Below, one piece after another: positions 9,481 through 19,137 of a stretch of 64,000 nt of DNA. Each line of letters begins with the position of its first letter. Within the stretch, counting starts at the first letter, position 1. The position numbers and the translations under genes are program-made. The notes under the pieces were generated by a model. It ran no database searches and was not told the origin of the DNA. It saw nothing but the letters and a program-made list of their open reading frames with translations. This DNA comes from Chthoniobacter flavus (GTDB lineage Bacteria > Verrucomicrobiota > Verrucomicrobiia > Chthoniobacterales > Chthoniobacteraceae), in contig CAMAUX010000007.1 of the NCBI GenBank assembly GCA_945861435.1, forward strand, positions 62,001 through 126,000, in the 5' to 3' direction.

Positions 9481-10446
9481 TTAAACTTTTTCGTTCGGAC
9501 TGATTTTGAAAAGCGACGAAACCGACTCGTCGCAGTGGATTCTCTTGATCCCCTCACCCAGCAACTCGGCGATGCACAACTCCGTGATCGGAAATCCTTC
9601 ACCGGAACGCACCGGAACGCTGTTGGTGGTGATCAACTCCACAATCTCGGAAGCCTTGAGCCGCTCGATCGCGAGGTCGGAAAGAACCGCGTGCGTCACC
9701 GCCGCGAGCACCTTGGACGCACCGCGCTCGCGCAGCAGTTTCGCCGCGCTCGTCAACGTGCCAGCCGTCTCCGTCAGATCGTCCACCAAAAGCACCTGAC
9801 GCCCCTCGACGTCCCCGATCACATTCATCGCCTCAATCTCCGTCGGACTCTTGCGCCGCTTCGCCACGATCGCGAGCCCGGTGTTCAACGCCTGAGAATA
9901 CGCAGAGGCCATCTTCAAACCTCCCACATCAGGCGAAACCACAATCAAGTCCTCCAACTGCCGCTCCCTCAGGTGCCGGATCATCACTGGCGCTGCATAA
10001 AGGTGATCCACCGGAATGTCGAAGAAACCCGCCACCTGCTGGGCATGCAAGTCCATGGTCAGCACCCTGCTCACGCCAGCCGCCGTAAGCAGGTTGGCGA
10101 TCAACTTCGCAGTGATCGGCACCCGGGGCTGATCCTTCCTGTCCTGCCTCGCGTAACCAAAGAAGGGAATCACCACCGTGATCCGCGCCGCGCTCGCACG
10201 ACGCGCGGCGTCCACCATAATCAACAACTCCATCAGGTTCTGATTGGTCGGAGGACAGGTCGGCTGGACGATAAACACATCGCGACCGCGGATGTTTTCA
10301 TCGTACTTCACGTAAGTCTCACCGTCTGGAAACGAAGTCACCGTCGCCTCCCCAAGCCCCACTCCAACGAAGGCGCAAATCCGGCGCGCCAACTCGCGGT
10401 GGGCGGATCCGGCGAAAATCTTTAACTCGGAGCGTTCGTGCAGCAT
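9481..10446 (-). CDS. prs: Ribose-phosphate pyrophosphokinase
   Basis: MLHERSELKIFAGSAHRELARRI..SFPDGETYVKYDENIRGRDVFIVQPTCPPTNQNLMELLIMVDA; DMVDDLTETAGT-type PRPP loop (LLVDDLTETAGTLTSAA). Start moved to the internal Met. Confidence 0.96.
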   Translation of the reverse strand: MLHERSELKIFAGSAHRELARRICAFVGVGLGEATVTSFPDGETYVKYDENIRGRDVFIVQPTCPPTNQNLMELLIMVDAARRASAARITVVIPFFGYARQDRKDQPRVPITAKLIANLLTAAGVSRVLTMDLHAQQVAGFFDIPVDHLYAAPVMIRHLRERQLEDLIVVSPDVGGLKMASAYSQALNTGLAIVAKRRKSPTEIEAMNVIGDVEGRQVLLVDDLTETAGTLTSAAKLLRERGASKVLAAVTHAVLSDLAIERLKASEIVELITTNSVPVRSGEGFPITELCIAELLGEGIKRIHCDESVSSLFKISPNEKV

Positions 10447-10738
10447 CGGGGGCAAAAATGGGAGCACGACTGTAGGGGCCGCACGGGGAAACACAAACGG
10501 AAAATGGCGTGCCCCCCCTTCCCTCATCAACCCCACCCAATGAACCATCAGGTCTGGCCGAAAATGGAGCCCCCCCCATCCACCCGCTGCACATGCGTCG
10601 ATTCCGTGGAAGGCGGCGCTTCAAATTAATCACAAAAATCTGATTGATAGAGGTTTATGGATTTTTGGCTTTGACCAATATCCCACTCGGCATCTAGAGA
10701 CTGCCCCCGTCCGCGAACAAGTCGCGCGCAACCAAAGC

Positions 10739-11356
10739 ATGAAACAAAATCCGTCCATCACCATGAAATCCGCACTCATCCCCGCCATCGCCGCACTGGC
10801 TTTGGCAACCAACGCATACGCCGGGCAGCAGGTCTCCTCCGGCGCCAGCAAGCAGTTCAAACAACCGGTCGAATCCCTCTGCTTCAATTCCGGAGAGTGG
10901 CAGTTCGACCTCTTCGGCACCTACGTCGACGGCAACTCCCCGGAGCATGCAGGCCCCGTCCGCGACCACGGCTGGGGTGGCGGTATCGGAGTGAACTACT
11001 TCGTCTCCCGCTTCATCGGCTTCGGCGTCGAAGGCTACTGGCTCGATGCTCGCGAGAATGGCTCAGTCTCTTCAAGCACAAGCCGTCGCACCGTCCATAA
11101 TGCAACGGGCAGCATCATCGCCCGCTATCCAAGCGACACCACCTGCGTAGCCCCTTACCTCTTCCTCGGGGGAGGAGTCCACGCTGACGGTGACAACTGG
11201 GCCAGCGGGCATGCCGGACTCGGAGTCGAGTTCCGCTTCCTCCCTGAGCGCATGAGCTTCTTCACCGATGCGCGCTGGACTTACTTCGGCGACCGCTATG
11301 GCCACGGCGACCAGAACAACATGGTCAGCCGCGCCGGCATTCGTTTCGCCTTCTAG
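10739..11356 (+). CDS. Outer-membrane beta-barrel (opacity/porin-like) protein
   Basis: Signal peptide (MKSALIPAIAALALATNAYAG), alternating aromatic beta strands, C-terminal Phe (RAGIRFAF). Confidence 0.75.
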   Translation: MKQNPSITMKSALIPAIAALALATNAYAGQQVSSGASKQFKQPVESLCFNSGEWQFDLFGTYVDGNSPEHAGPVRDHGWGGGIGVNYFVSRFIGFGVEGYWLDARENGSVSSSTSRRTVHNATGSIIARYPSDTTCVAPYLFLGGGVHADGDNWASGHAGLGVEFRFLPERMSFFTDARWTYFGDRYGHGDQNNMVSRAGIRFAF

Positions 11357-11384
11357 GCAGCCACGATACTGTCCGTTGATCATC

Positions 11385-11417
11385 AAAACGCCGGAGGTTA
11401 CTCTCCGGCGTTTTTCT
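11385..11417 (+). terminator. Rho-independent terminator
   Basis: aaaACGCCGGAGgttaCTCTCCGGCGTttttc: GC-rich stem CGCCGGAG/CTCCGGCG followed by a T run, just after the preceding CDS stop. Confidence 0.88.
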
Positions 11418-11575
11418 TTCCCTCTGACCCCTCACGCTTGACTCAACTACGAGGTCCAACCCAAATCGTGCCTAGCTTTCTTTGAAAGCCTCTCCATCCG
11501 GCCACCGTGGTGTGAATCCACCACCCGACTCCGGCAACACTAAGAAAACCCACCCCAACAGCCTTCTCTCCTGTA

Positions 11576-12283
11576 ATGAAACCCCTCCACTCTCTCATCG
11601 TCCTCGGAATAGCCGCAGTTCTCCCTCTCCAAGCGGCTGATCAGACGCTCTTCAACGGCAAAGATCTCTCCAACTGGGAGGGCAACAGCGAACTCTGGTC
11701 GGTCAAGGATGGCGCAATCGTCGGCTCCACCACCAAGGAAAAACCAGCGAAGGGCAACACCTTCCTTATCTGGAAAGGTGGAGATGTCAGCGACTTTGAA
11801 CTCACGCTCAAGTACAAGACCGAACCCGGGGACGAAAAAGGTTTTGCCAACTCCGGCATCCAGTACCGCAGCAAGGTCGTTGATCCGGTCAACTTCGTGG
11901 TCGGCGGTTATCAAGCAGACTTCGAGGCGGGCAAGACCTACAGCGGCATTCTCTACGAGGAAAAGGGCCGCGGCATTCTTGCCAAGCGCGGCGAGAAAGT
12001 AGTCATCAAAGAAGGCGAAGACCCAAAGAAGCCCAAGCTCGAGAAGACTGGCGAAGTGGGTAACAGCGAGGAGATCCAATCCTCCATCAAGCAGGGCGAT
12101 TGGAATGACTACCGCATCGTCGCCAAGGGCAATCACCTTCAGCACTTCATCAACGGGAAAGCCACCGTCGACGTCACGGATGAGACCGCCATCGGAGCCA
12201 AGAGCGGAGTGCTCGCCCTCCAACTCCACGCAGGCCCCCCAATGAAAGTCTCCTTCAAGGATATTGTCCTGAAGACGCCTTAA
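11576..12283 (+). CDS. DUF1080 (3-keto-disaccharide hydrolase-like) secreted protein
   Basis: Signal peptide, then QTLFNGKDLSNWEGNSELWSVKDGAIVGST...FELTLKYKTEPG...NSGIQYRS, a DUF1080 pattern. Confidence 0.92.
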   Translation: MKPLHSLIVLGIAAVLPLQAADQTLFNGKDLSNWEGNSELWSVKDGAIVGSTTKEKPAKGNTFLIWKGGDVSDFELTLKYKTEPGDEKGFANSGIQYRSKVVDPVNFVVGGYQADFEAGKTYSGILYEEKGRGILAKRGEKVVIKEGEDPKKPKLEKTGEVGNSEEIQSSIKQGDWNDYRIVAKGNHLQHFINGKATVDVTDETAIGAKSGVLALQLHAGPPMKVSFKDIVLKTP

Positions 12284-12623
12284 CTCTTGGCGGCGGGGAA
12301 CCACGCCCCCCGCGGACCTATCGCCCCATCCAACCGAGTCGCGAGACGCGGGCATCCTCGTGGCCACTTTCGCCGACAGGATCCCGGGCGCGGAGGCAGA
12401 GCCAGTGCCGGGGCCTTTCCCATGCGAGCCGCCGTTTCGACCTTGGCGATCCGTCGTCCATGCCCTGAAGCCAGCGGCAATTCTCGCAAAAAATTAACGA
12501 GCCGTACTGCTCTTCATCAGGCGCGGTCGCGTGCCAACCAGAACGTCCACTCGTGTGAGAGGCGCGCGCCCCTCCTAAGAAGTGTCGCCTCGTGCAGGTC
12601 ATCCCAGCACACTCACCTCCCCC

Positions 12624-13502
12624 ATGCGACTCCTCCCATCCCTCCTGGCCACAGCCCTCCTCTCGATCCCCCTGCTCGCTGCCGACAATTACCCTCTCGG
12701 CCCGGACTCCCAGCCCCAAGAAGGCATCCCCAAAGGCAAAGTAACTCAGATGCCGCCTTGGACTGACTCCAAGGTGTTTCCAGGCACCAAACGCGATTGG
12801 TGGGTCTACGTGCCCTCCCAGTACGACGCTCAAAAGCCAGCCGCGGCCATGGTGTTCTGCGATGGCGCAGGCTTCGTAAAGCCCGACGGACAATTCCGCG
12901 TGCCCGTCGTTTTCGACAACCTCATCGCGAAAAAGCAGATGCCCGTCACCATCGGCATCTTCATCAACCCGGGCTCATTCCCAGCCACAGGCCAGGATCA
13001 GAAAGACCGCAGTAACCGCAGCTTCGAATACGACTCCCTCGGCGATGCCTACGCTCGCTTTCTCATCGAGGAAATCATCCCAGAGGTGCGTAAAAACTAC
13101 CGGCTCAGCGAGCAACCTGGCGAGTGGACCGTTTGTGGCAACAGTTCCGGCGGCATCGCCGCATTCACCGCCGCATGGGAGCACCCGGAAGCGTTCGGCA
13201 AGGTCATCAGCCATATTGGCAGCTTCACCAACATTCGAGGTGGCCACGTCTACCCGGCACTGATCCGCCAGACCAAGGACAAGCCGAAGCCCCTTAAAAT
13301 CTTCCTCCAAGACGGATCCAACGACCTCGACAATCTCCACGGCAACTGGCCCATCGCCAACACGGACATGGCCGCAGCGCTCAAGTTTGCGGGCTACGAT
13401 CACCGCTTCATCCTCGGCGACGGCGGCCATAGTGGCAAACACGGCGGATCGATCTTCCCCGAAACCCTCCGCTGGCTCTGGAACACCACACCCCAGAACT
13501 AA
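12624..13502 (+). CDS. Secreted esterase, enterochelin-esterase-like alpha/beta hydrolase
   Basis: Signal peptide; TKRDWWVYVPSQYDAQKPAAAMVFCDG; nucleophile elbow [31 protein letters not shown]; terminal GGHSGKHGG. Confidence 0.9.
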   Translation: MRLLPSLLATALLSIPLLAADNYPLGPDSQPQEGIPKGKVTQMPPWTDSKVFPGTKRDWWVYVPSQYDAQKPAAAMVFCDGAGFVKPDGQFRVPVVFDNLIAKKQMPVTIGIFINPGSFPATGQDQKDRSNRSFEYDSLGDAYARFLIEEIIPEVRKNYRLSEQPGEWTVCGNSSGGIAAFTAAWEHPEAFGKVISHIGSFTNIRGGHVYPALIRQTKDKPKPLKIFLQDGSNDLDNLHGNWPIANTDMAAALKFAGYDHRFILGDGGHSGKHGGSIFPETLRWLWNTTPQN

Positions 13503-13553
13503 CAGGCACACCAAACCCACACGCTCACCTCCCAGCTTATGTGCCCCATCCCC

Positions 13554-15362
13554 ATGAAGACTCGCGCCCCCCTCTCCTTCGTTCTCGCCGGATGCATCCT
13601 CGCCTCCATCCCGCTTCACAAAAGCCTCGGCGCGGATGAAAAGTTCCAGCCACACCCCCTTGCCCTAGAGCAGGCCGACGTGCCGAAAGGCACTCTCACC
13701 CAGATGCCGCCTTGGAAGTCGAAGATCTTCGAGGGCACAACGCGCGACTGGTGGATCTACGTACCCGCACAGTACAAGCCGGAGAAGCCCGCCTCGGTGA
13801 TGGTCTTCCAAGACGGTGGCGGATACACACGCAACACAGGCAACTGGCGCGTACCAATCGTCTTCGACAACTTGATCGCTACAGGAAAAATGCCCGTCAC
13901 CCTCGCAATCTTTCTCAACCCGGGCGCATTCCCCACCACAAGTCCGGGCCAGAAAGAACGCAGCAACCGCAGTTTCGAATACGACTCCCTCGGCGACCGC
14001 TACGCGCGCTTCCTGCTTCAGGAAATCCTTCCCGAAGTCGAAAAGACCCACCCTCTCTCCCACAACCCCGCCGACCGCGCCATCTGCGGCGCAAGCTCCG
14101 GCGGCGCATGCGCATTCACCGTCGCATGGGAGCATCCCGAAGCCTTCGGAAAGGTCCTCTCCACCATCGGCAGTTTCACCAACCTCCGAAGCGCCCACCA
14201 TTACCCCTCGTGGATCCGCAAGACCGAGCCCAAGCCCATCCGCGTGTTCCTCCAAGATAGCAGCGGCGACCTCGACAACCCCTTCGGCAACTGGCCACTC
14301 GCCAACCAACAGATGGCCGCCGCGCTCCGCTACATGGACTACGATGTCCGCTTCGAATACGCCGAAGGCTACGGCCACAACGGCAACCACGGGGGATCAC
14401 TCTTCCCAGAAGCGCTCCAATGGCTGTGGCGCTCAGAGGCCCACACGCCAAAGGACGTCTCCAAGGGCTCCATCGGCGGCGACATGCCGCTCCAACACCT
14501 CCTCCTCAACAACGAACCCTGGCAGCTCGTCGCCGAAAACATCGCCTTCGCCGACGGCCCCTGCACAGACGCCGACGGCAACTTCTACTACTCCGACATG
14601 AAGGCGCCCGCGATTCTTAGAATCAGCACAGACGGCAGGACCACCAAGGTGAGTGATGAAGGCGCCAGCGCACTCAAGTTCGGCCCAGACGGCAGGCTTT
14701 ACGCATGCCAGGGAGCAAAGAAGCGCCTCGTAGCAATCAACCTCGCCACTCAAGCGCTCGAGGTTCTCGCCGAAAACGTCCAGCCTAACGACCTCGCTGT
14801 CTCCCGCTCAGGCCACATCTACTTCACAGAGACGGGCAAGAAACAGGTTTCGTGGATCGTCGCCAAGACCCGCGAACTGCGCGCTGCAGACACCGGCATC
14901 ACCGCCCCCAACGGCATCACCCTCTCCCACGATCAAGGCACCCTCGCCGTCTCCGACTACAAGGGCGACCACGTCTGGGCCTTCCACATCGAGCCCGACG
15001 GAAGCCTCTCCGCAAAGGCCCCCTACATGACCCTACGCACGGAAGTCGACCTCGACACCCCAAGCCCCGATGGACGCGCCGCTGTCTTCAAGACGGCCTC
15101 CGGAGGCGATGGAATGACCAGTGACCGCCAGGGGCGCTTCTACGTCGCAAGCAACCTCGGCATTCAAGTCTTCGACCCCACAGGACGCATGTGCGGCATC
15201 CTCTCAAGACCCCAGCTGCAAAAGCCGCTCACCAGCTGCGCTCTCTCCGGCCAAGGCCTGCAATACCTCTACGCCACCAATGGCGACAAAATCTTCCGCC
15301 GCAAGGTGCAGGCGGAAGCAAACCTCTACCACCTGCCCTCAAGCTCACAACCCGCCCGCTGA
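13554..15362 (+). CDS. Secreted esterase fused to an SMP-30/gluconolactonase-like beta-propeller
   Basis: N-terminal half closely parallels the preceding ORF ([30 protein letters not shown]); C-terminal half [35 protein letters not shown]...[22 protein letters not shown] is SMP-30-like. Confidence 0.9.
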   Translation: MKTRAPLSFVLAGCILASIPLHKSLGADEKFQPHPLALEQADVPKGTLTQMPPWKSKIFEGTTRDWWIYVPAQYKPEKPASVMVFQDGGGYTRNTGNWRVPIVFDNLIATGKMPVTLAIFLNPGAFPTTSPGQKERSNRSFEYDSLGDRYARFLLQEILPEVEKTHPLSHNPADRAICGASSGGACAFTVAWEHPEAFGKVLSTIGSFTNLRSAHHYPSWIRKTEPKPIRVFLQDSSGDLDNPFGNWPLANQQMAAALRYMDYDVRFEYAEGYGHNGNHGGSLFPEALQWLWRSEAHTPKDVSKGSIGGDMPLQHLLLNNEPWQLVAENIAFADGPCTDADGNFYYSDMKAPAILRISTDGRTTKVSDEGASALKFGPDGRLYACQGAKKRLVAINLATQALEVLAENVQPNDLAVSRSGHIYFTETGKKQVSWIVAKTRELRAADTGITAPNGITLSHDQGTLAVSDYKGDHVWAFHIEPDGSLSAKAPYMTLRTEVDLDTPSPDGRAAVFKTASGGDGMTSDRQGRFYVASNLGIQVFDPTGRMCGILSRPQLQKPLTSCALSGQGLQYLYATNGDKIFRRKVQAEANLYHLPSSSQPAR

Positions 15363-15441
15363 GGCCACTCGCGCTGCCACCGCGCCATGCCGGAGGAGGT
15401 GGTCCCCCGGATCACGCAGAACTCAGCTCAACGGAAGCCCA

Positions 15442-16710
15442 CTACCACGGCCCCGGCAGAGCCCGCTCGACGAAATCCACCTTCTCCTCCAGCAAACGCT
15501 GCCTGCACTTGGCAGAGGCCACCCCCGTAAAGACCACACCCGCGCGCTTACCCGTCGCGCTCGCCTGCTTCAGCGCCCGCACGAGTTCCTCCATCTCCCT
15601 CGTCCACACAGCATAATCACAGACCAGCGGCGCCACGTAACTCCCGTCCACAGCCCCATACACCATCCGCCCGCGGAACATCCCCAGCTGTACGGGCGAA
15701 CGGCGCCCATCTTCCTTCAGCCTTACAAGGAGCAGCGCCAGTTGCTGAAAGCGCACCGCAGCCGCCTCCTTCTCCGCACCAGCAGCCATCCTTACCACCA
15801 CCTCACGCCCCTTGACCCCCTCCAATTTTTCCAACGCCGCCACAATCACAGTCTGATGCAGCGGAGAAAAAGCGGCACTGTTGACGAGTGCAGTGGCATC
15901 CCCATCGGGAACCCCCATCGCCTTCAACTTCTTAGCGTTGCGAATGCGCAGGTCAATCGGACTGGAGTCGAGTAGCACTTGGTTGAGTTCGCTACTCAGT
16001 TCCGTGGAAACCAGCGCCACTCCCACTCCGCCCGTCACCGCAATCGATCCCAGCCGCAGCGGCATCTCACCCGCAAACATCGTCCACGCCATACGATCGA
16101 GCTCCTTTTGCAGGACCTTGTTGGAAGTGTACGGATCAACGCCCACTCGCAACGCCAGCCCCCGCTTCACTCTCGAAAACCCGATCAGCGCACGCCCCGC
16201 TCCGTCCTCGTACTCGCTCGCTTTCCTGCCCTGCCCTCCCTCCTCCACCGCCCGCCCAGCACGCCGGAGAAACTTCCATACCCCCCTCGGCAACCCGCCC
16301 AAAGTCTGCGCAGGATGAAGCACAAGATCCTTCACGGCGACCAAGGGGCTGCTCGCAGACCTCCCGAGAGCCTTCGAGAACTCGGCCCCTCGCGAGAGTT
16401 CATGCATCTGCTCCAGGGCCTCAATCTCCCGCACCCGCTGCAGGAGTTGCTGGTTTCCGACCGCCTCAAAACTCCCAAAGGATGAGTCGATCCGAAAATG
16501 GTTCGCACCATCCATACTCTGCACCTTGTCGCGCACGCTGAACTTTTTGCCCGACAGAAAGCGGGCACCCAGCAGATCCGCCGCGTGAAGAACGGGAACC
16601 TTCTCGTAGTCCTGCTGGGCTGATGCAGCACAAAGCACCTCCCAAGGGCTCGCAGCCATCACAACGCACAGAAGGGCGCGCAACAAAAACCCGATCGGGA
16701 ACACTCGCAT
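15442..16710 (-). CDS. Hypothetical exported protein
   Basis: 422 aa, signal peptide (MRVFPIGFLLRALLCVVMAASPWEVLCA), long coherent ORF; no family recognised. Confidence 0.75.
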   Translation of the reverse strand: MRVFPIGFLLRALLCVVMAASPWEVLCAASAQQDYEKVPVLHAADLLGARFLSGKKFSVRDKVQSMDGANHFRIDSSFGSFEAVGNQQLLQRVREIEALEQMHELSRGAEFSKALGRSASSPLVAVKDLVLHPAQTLGGLPRGVWKFLRRAGRAVEEGGQGRKASEYEDGAGRALIGFSRVKRGLALRVGVDPYTSNKVLQKELDRMAWTMFAGEMPLRLGSIAVTGGVGVALVSTELSSELNQVLLDSSPIDLRIRNAKKLKAMGVPDGDATALVNSAAFSPLHQTVIVAALEKLEGVKGREVVVRMAAGAEKEAAAVRFQQLALLLVRLKEDGRRSPVQLGMFRGRMVYGAVDGSYVAPLVCDYAVWTREMEELVRALKQASATGKRAGVVFTGVASAKCRQRLLEEKVDFVERALPGPW

Positions 16711-16832
16711 GCGTGTCTAATATCCCTATCCCTGGCCCCAAAAAACGCCAAGCACAGCGTTAGCAAATCGTGGCGGGAACCCGCAGGAATCCCCAAAGCC
16801 TTCCCCCTCCATCGCCTCCACTCTCCAACGCC

Positions 16833-18920
16833 TCACCGCAAAAAGGCCGCAGGGCTGACACTCCTCACCACAACAGCCACGGAATGCGCCGCCACCGTGT
16901 ACGCAGGCTCGTGGAAGGCCGGCGACTCAAGCAACTCGTTGATGTCCTCCGGCGACTCCAGAGAGGTGTCGATCCATCGACGCCATGGTCCCAGTTGCGA
17001 ATCGCCCCCGGCAGGAAGCTCAAAGTTCAGAGGCTCCCAATGCGCGTTCATCATCACATGGAGCACCAGCACGTCGGCAACAATCCATACGGTCAACGCA
17101 ATGCTGTGGGAGTCTGGCCCGCGATCAGGCTCATTCAGCTTCACCCCGTGCGTCTGCACGCGCGCCTGCTTGAGCATCTGCGCAAGCGTTCGCCCACTGC
17201 GATGCGGCCCGGACTGACGACGTATCCGATGCGCGATAAGCAACTGCACAAACCGATGGACATCCCGGTGCTGGTCCAGAAGACGCCAGTCAAACCAGCT
17301 CACCTCGTTGTCCTGGCAATAGGCGTTGTTGTTGCCCCGCTGGGTGCGCCTCACCTCGTCGCCCATGAGTAGCATCGGCGTGCCCACCGAAATCAGCGTG
17401 ATGAAGAGCGCGTTCTTCACCATCTGGTTGCGCAACCGCTCCACCTGCGCATCCGCTGAGACCCCCTCCACACCACAGTTCCAACTCCGATTATCATCAG
17501 TTCCGTCCCGACTCTCCTCGCCATTGGCCGCGTTGTGCTTGTGCGCGTAAGAGTAAAGATCGTTCAAAGTGAACCCGTCGTGGCACGTGACAAAATTGAC
17601 GCTCTGCTCCGGCTCCCTCGCCGCATGCCCGTAAATGTCCGGACTCCCCAGCAACCGGTACGGAATCCCTCCCACCGTCTCCCGGTCCGCCCGCAGGAAA
17701 CTGCGCACGTCGTCACGGAAACGCCCGTTCCACTCCTTCCACCGGTCGCCCACGAAGGAACCCACTTGGTAAAGCCCGCCGGCATCCCACGCCTCTGCGA
17801 TGATCTTCGTATCGGCCAGAACCGGATCGGAATCGATGTCCCACAGGACCGGTGGGTTCTCGTGCGGACGGCCGCTCTCGTCCCTCGAGAGGATCGATGC
17901 GAGATCAAAGCGGAACCCATCCACATGCATCTCTTGGACCCAGTAGTGCAAACTGTCGCGAATGAGCCGCCTCACAATCGCCTGATTCGCGTTCAGCGTG
18001 TTCCCGGTCCCAGTGAAATTCGCGTACCGCGAACGGTCGGCCTCCAAAATATAATAGATCTCATTGGCCAGCCCCTTGAAGCTGAACGTAGGCCCGTCCT
18101 CGCCCCCCTCAGCTGTGTGATTGTACACCACATCGAGGATCACCTCGATGCCAGCGCTGTGCAGCGCGCGCACCATATCCCGAAACTCATCCAGCGCAGC
18201 AAGACCATCCCCACCCGACGAATAGCCTCCGTGTGGCGCAAAGAACGACACAGGAGAGTATCCCCAGTAATTACTCAACCCAGGCCGCGCGTCCTGCGCA
18301 TCAAACTGGAACACCGGCAGCAGTTCCACCGCCGTAATCCCCAATTCCCTGAGATACGGAATCTTTTCCACCAACCCCGCATAAGTCCCGCGCTTCTTCA
18401 CATCGCACCCGCTGCTTGCGTGCTTGGTGAACCCCGCGACGTGCATCTCGTAAATCACGGTGCTCGCAAACGGCTTCCGTAATGGCTGGTCCCCCCGCCA
18501 GTCGTAAGCCCTCGGGTCCGTCACCACGCTCTTCATCGCCACCGCACACTGCTCCGCGAAGTCACCGTAAAACTCCCGCCGATAACCGGCTGGCGTCACA
18601 ACCGCACGGCCATACGGGTCAAGCAGCACCTTCTCCGCATCAAAACGCAGCCCTCTCTCCGGCACATGCGGACCGTGCGCGCGAAACGCATAAATCTGTC
18701 CAGCTCCAATGCCCGGCACAAACGCATGCCAGTACTGGTGCGTGCGGTTGAACCCCGGGTCGAGTTCCAGAATACGAGCCGGCCGCGGATCATCCACTCG
18801 GTCGAAAAGCAGCAACTGCATCGACCCACTGTGCTTCGAAAACACACTGAAATTCACCCCCCCCTCGCAAAGGGTCGCTCCAAGCGGCGCGCTGCGCCCA
18901 TGCAAATGTTGGGTGTTCAA
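16833..18920 (-). CDS. glgX: Glycogen debranching enzyme (GH13, GlgX type)
   Basis: SAPLGATLCEGGVNFSVFSKHSGSMQLLLFD; TVIYEMHVAGFTKH; VILDVVYNHTAEG; DGFRFDLASIL; IIAEAWDAGGLYQVG; FVTCHDGFTLNDLYSYAHKHNAANGE. Confidence 0.96.
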   Translation of the reverse strand: MNTQHLHGRSAPLGATLCEGGVNFSVFSKHSGSMQLLLFDRVDDPRPARILELDPGFNRTHQYWHAFVPGIGAGQIYAFRAHGPHVPERGLRFDAEKVLLDPYGRAVVTPAGYRREFYGDFAEQCAVAMKSVVTDPRAYDWRGDQPLRKPFASTVIYEMHVAGFTKHASSGCDVKKRGTYAGLVEKIPYLRELGITAVELLPVFQFDAQDARPGLSNYWGYSPVSFFAPHGGYSSGGDGLAALDEFRDMVRALHSAGIEVILDVVYNHTAEGGEDGPTFSFKGLANEIYYILEADRSRYANFTGTGNTLNANQAIVRRLIRDSLHYWVQEMHVDGFRFDLASILSRDESGRPHENPPVLWDIDSDPVLADTKIIAEAWDAGGLYQVGSFVGDRWKEWNGRFRDDVRSFLRADRETVGGIPYRLLGSPDIYGHAAREPEQSVNFVTCHDGFTLNDLYSYAHKHNAANGEESRDGTDDNRSWNCGVEGVSADAQVERLRNQMVKNALFITLISVGTPMLLMGDEVRRTQRGNNNAYCQDNEVSWFDWRLLDQHRDVHRFVQLLIAHRIRRQSGPHRSGRTLAQMLKQARVQTHGVKLNEPDRGPDSHSIALTVWIVADVLVLHVMMNAHWEPLNFELPAGGDSQLGPWRRWIDTSLESPEDINELLESPAFHEPAYTVAAHSVAVVVRSVSPAAFLR

Positions 18921-19137
18921 TCTCGTCTAGGGTGGATCCTCACCGCACTCCCCCCTTCTAACCGACTTTCTCCCGCCGCGCAAATCCCCATACAGACATC
19001 GCTCCAAAACGCATGCTCCTCGACCGCCAAGTTCAGCCCCACCCAGCACCGCAGCCGATCAAGCCTCCCAAAGAACTTCAGGACTCTTGGTGCGGCTTAA
19101 CAGGAATTCCCGCTCAAACTTGGAGCCGTGCCCGCAA

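Noticed and set aside
8794-10425. 543-aa plus-strand ORF
   Set aside because: Antisense to rplY and prs, both unambiguous.
10660-10705. Possible sigma70 promoter (ttgacc...) upstream of the beta-barrel gene
   Set aside because: -35-like hexamer present but no convincing -10 at proper spacing.
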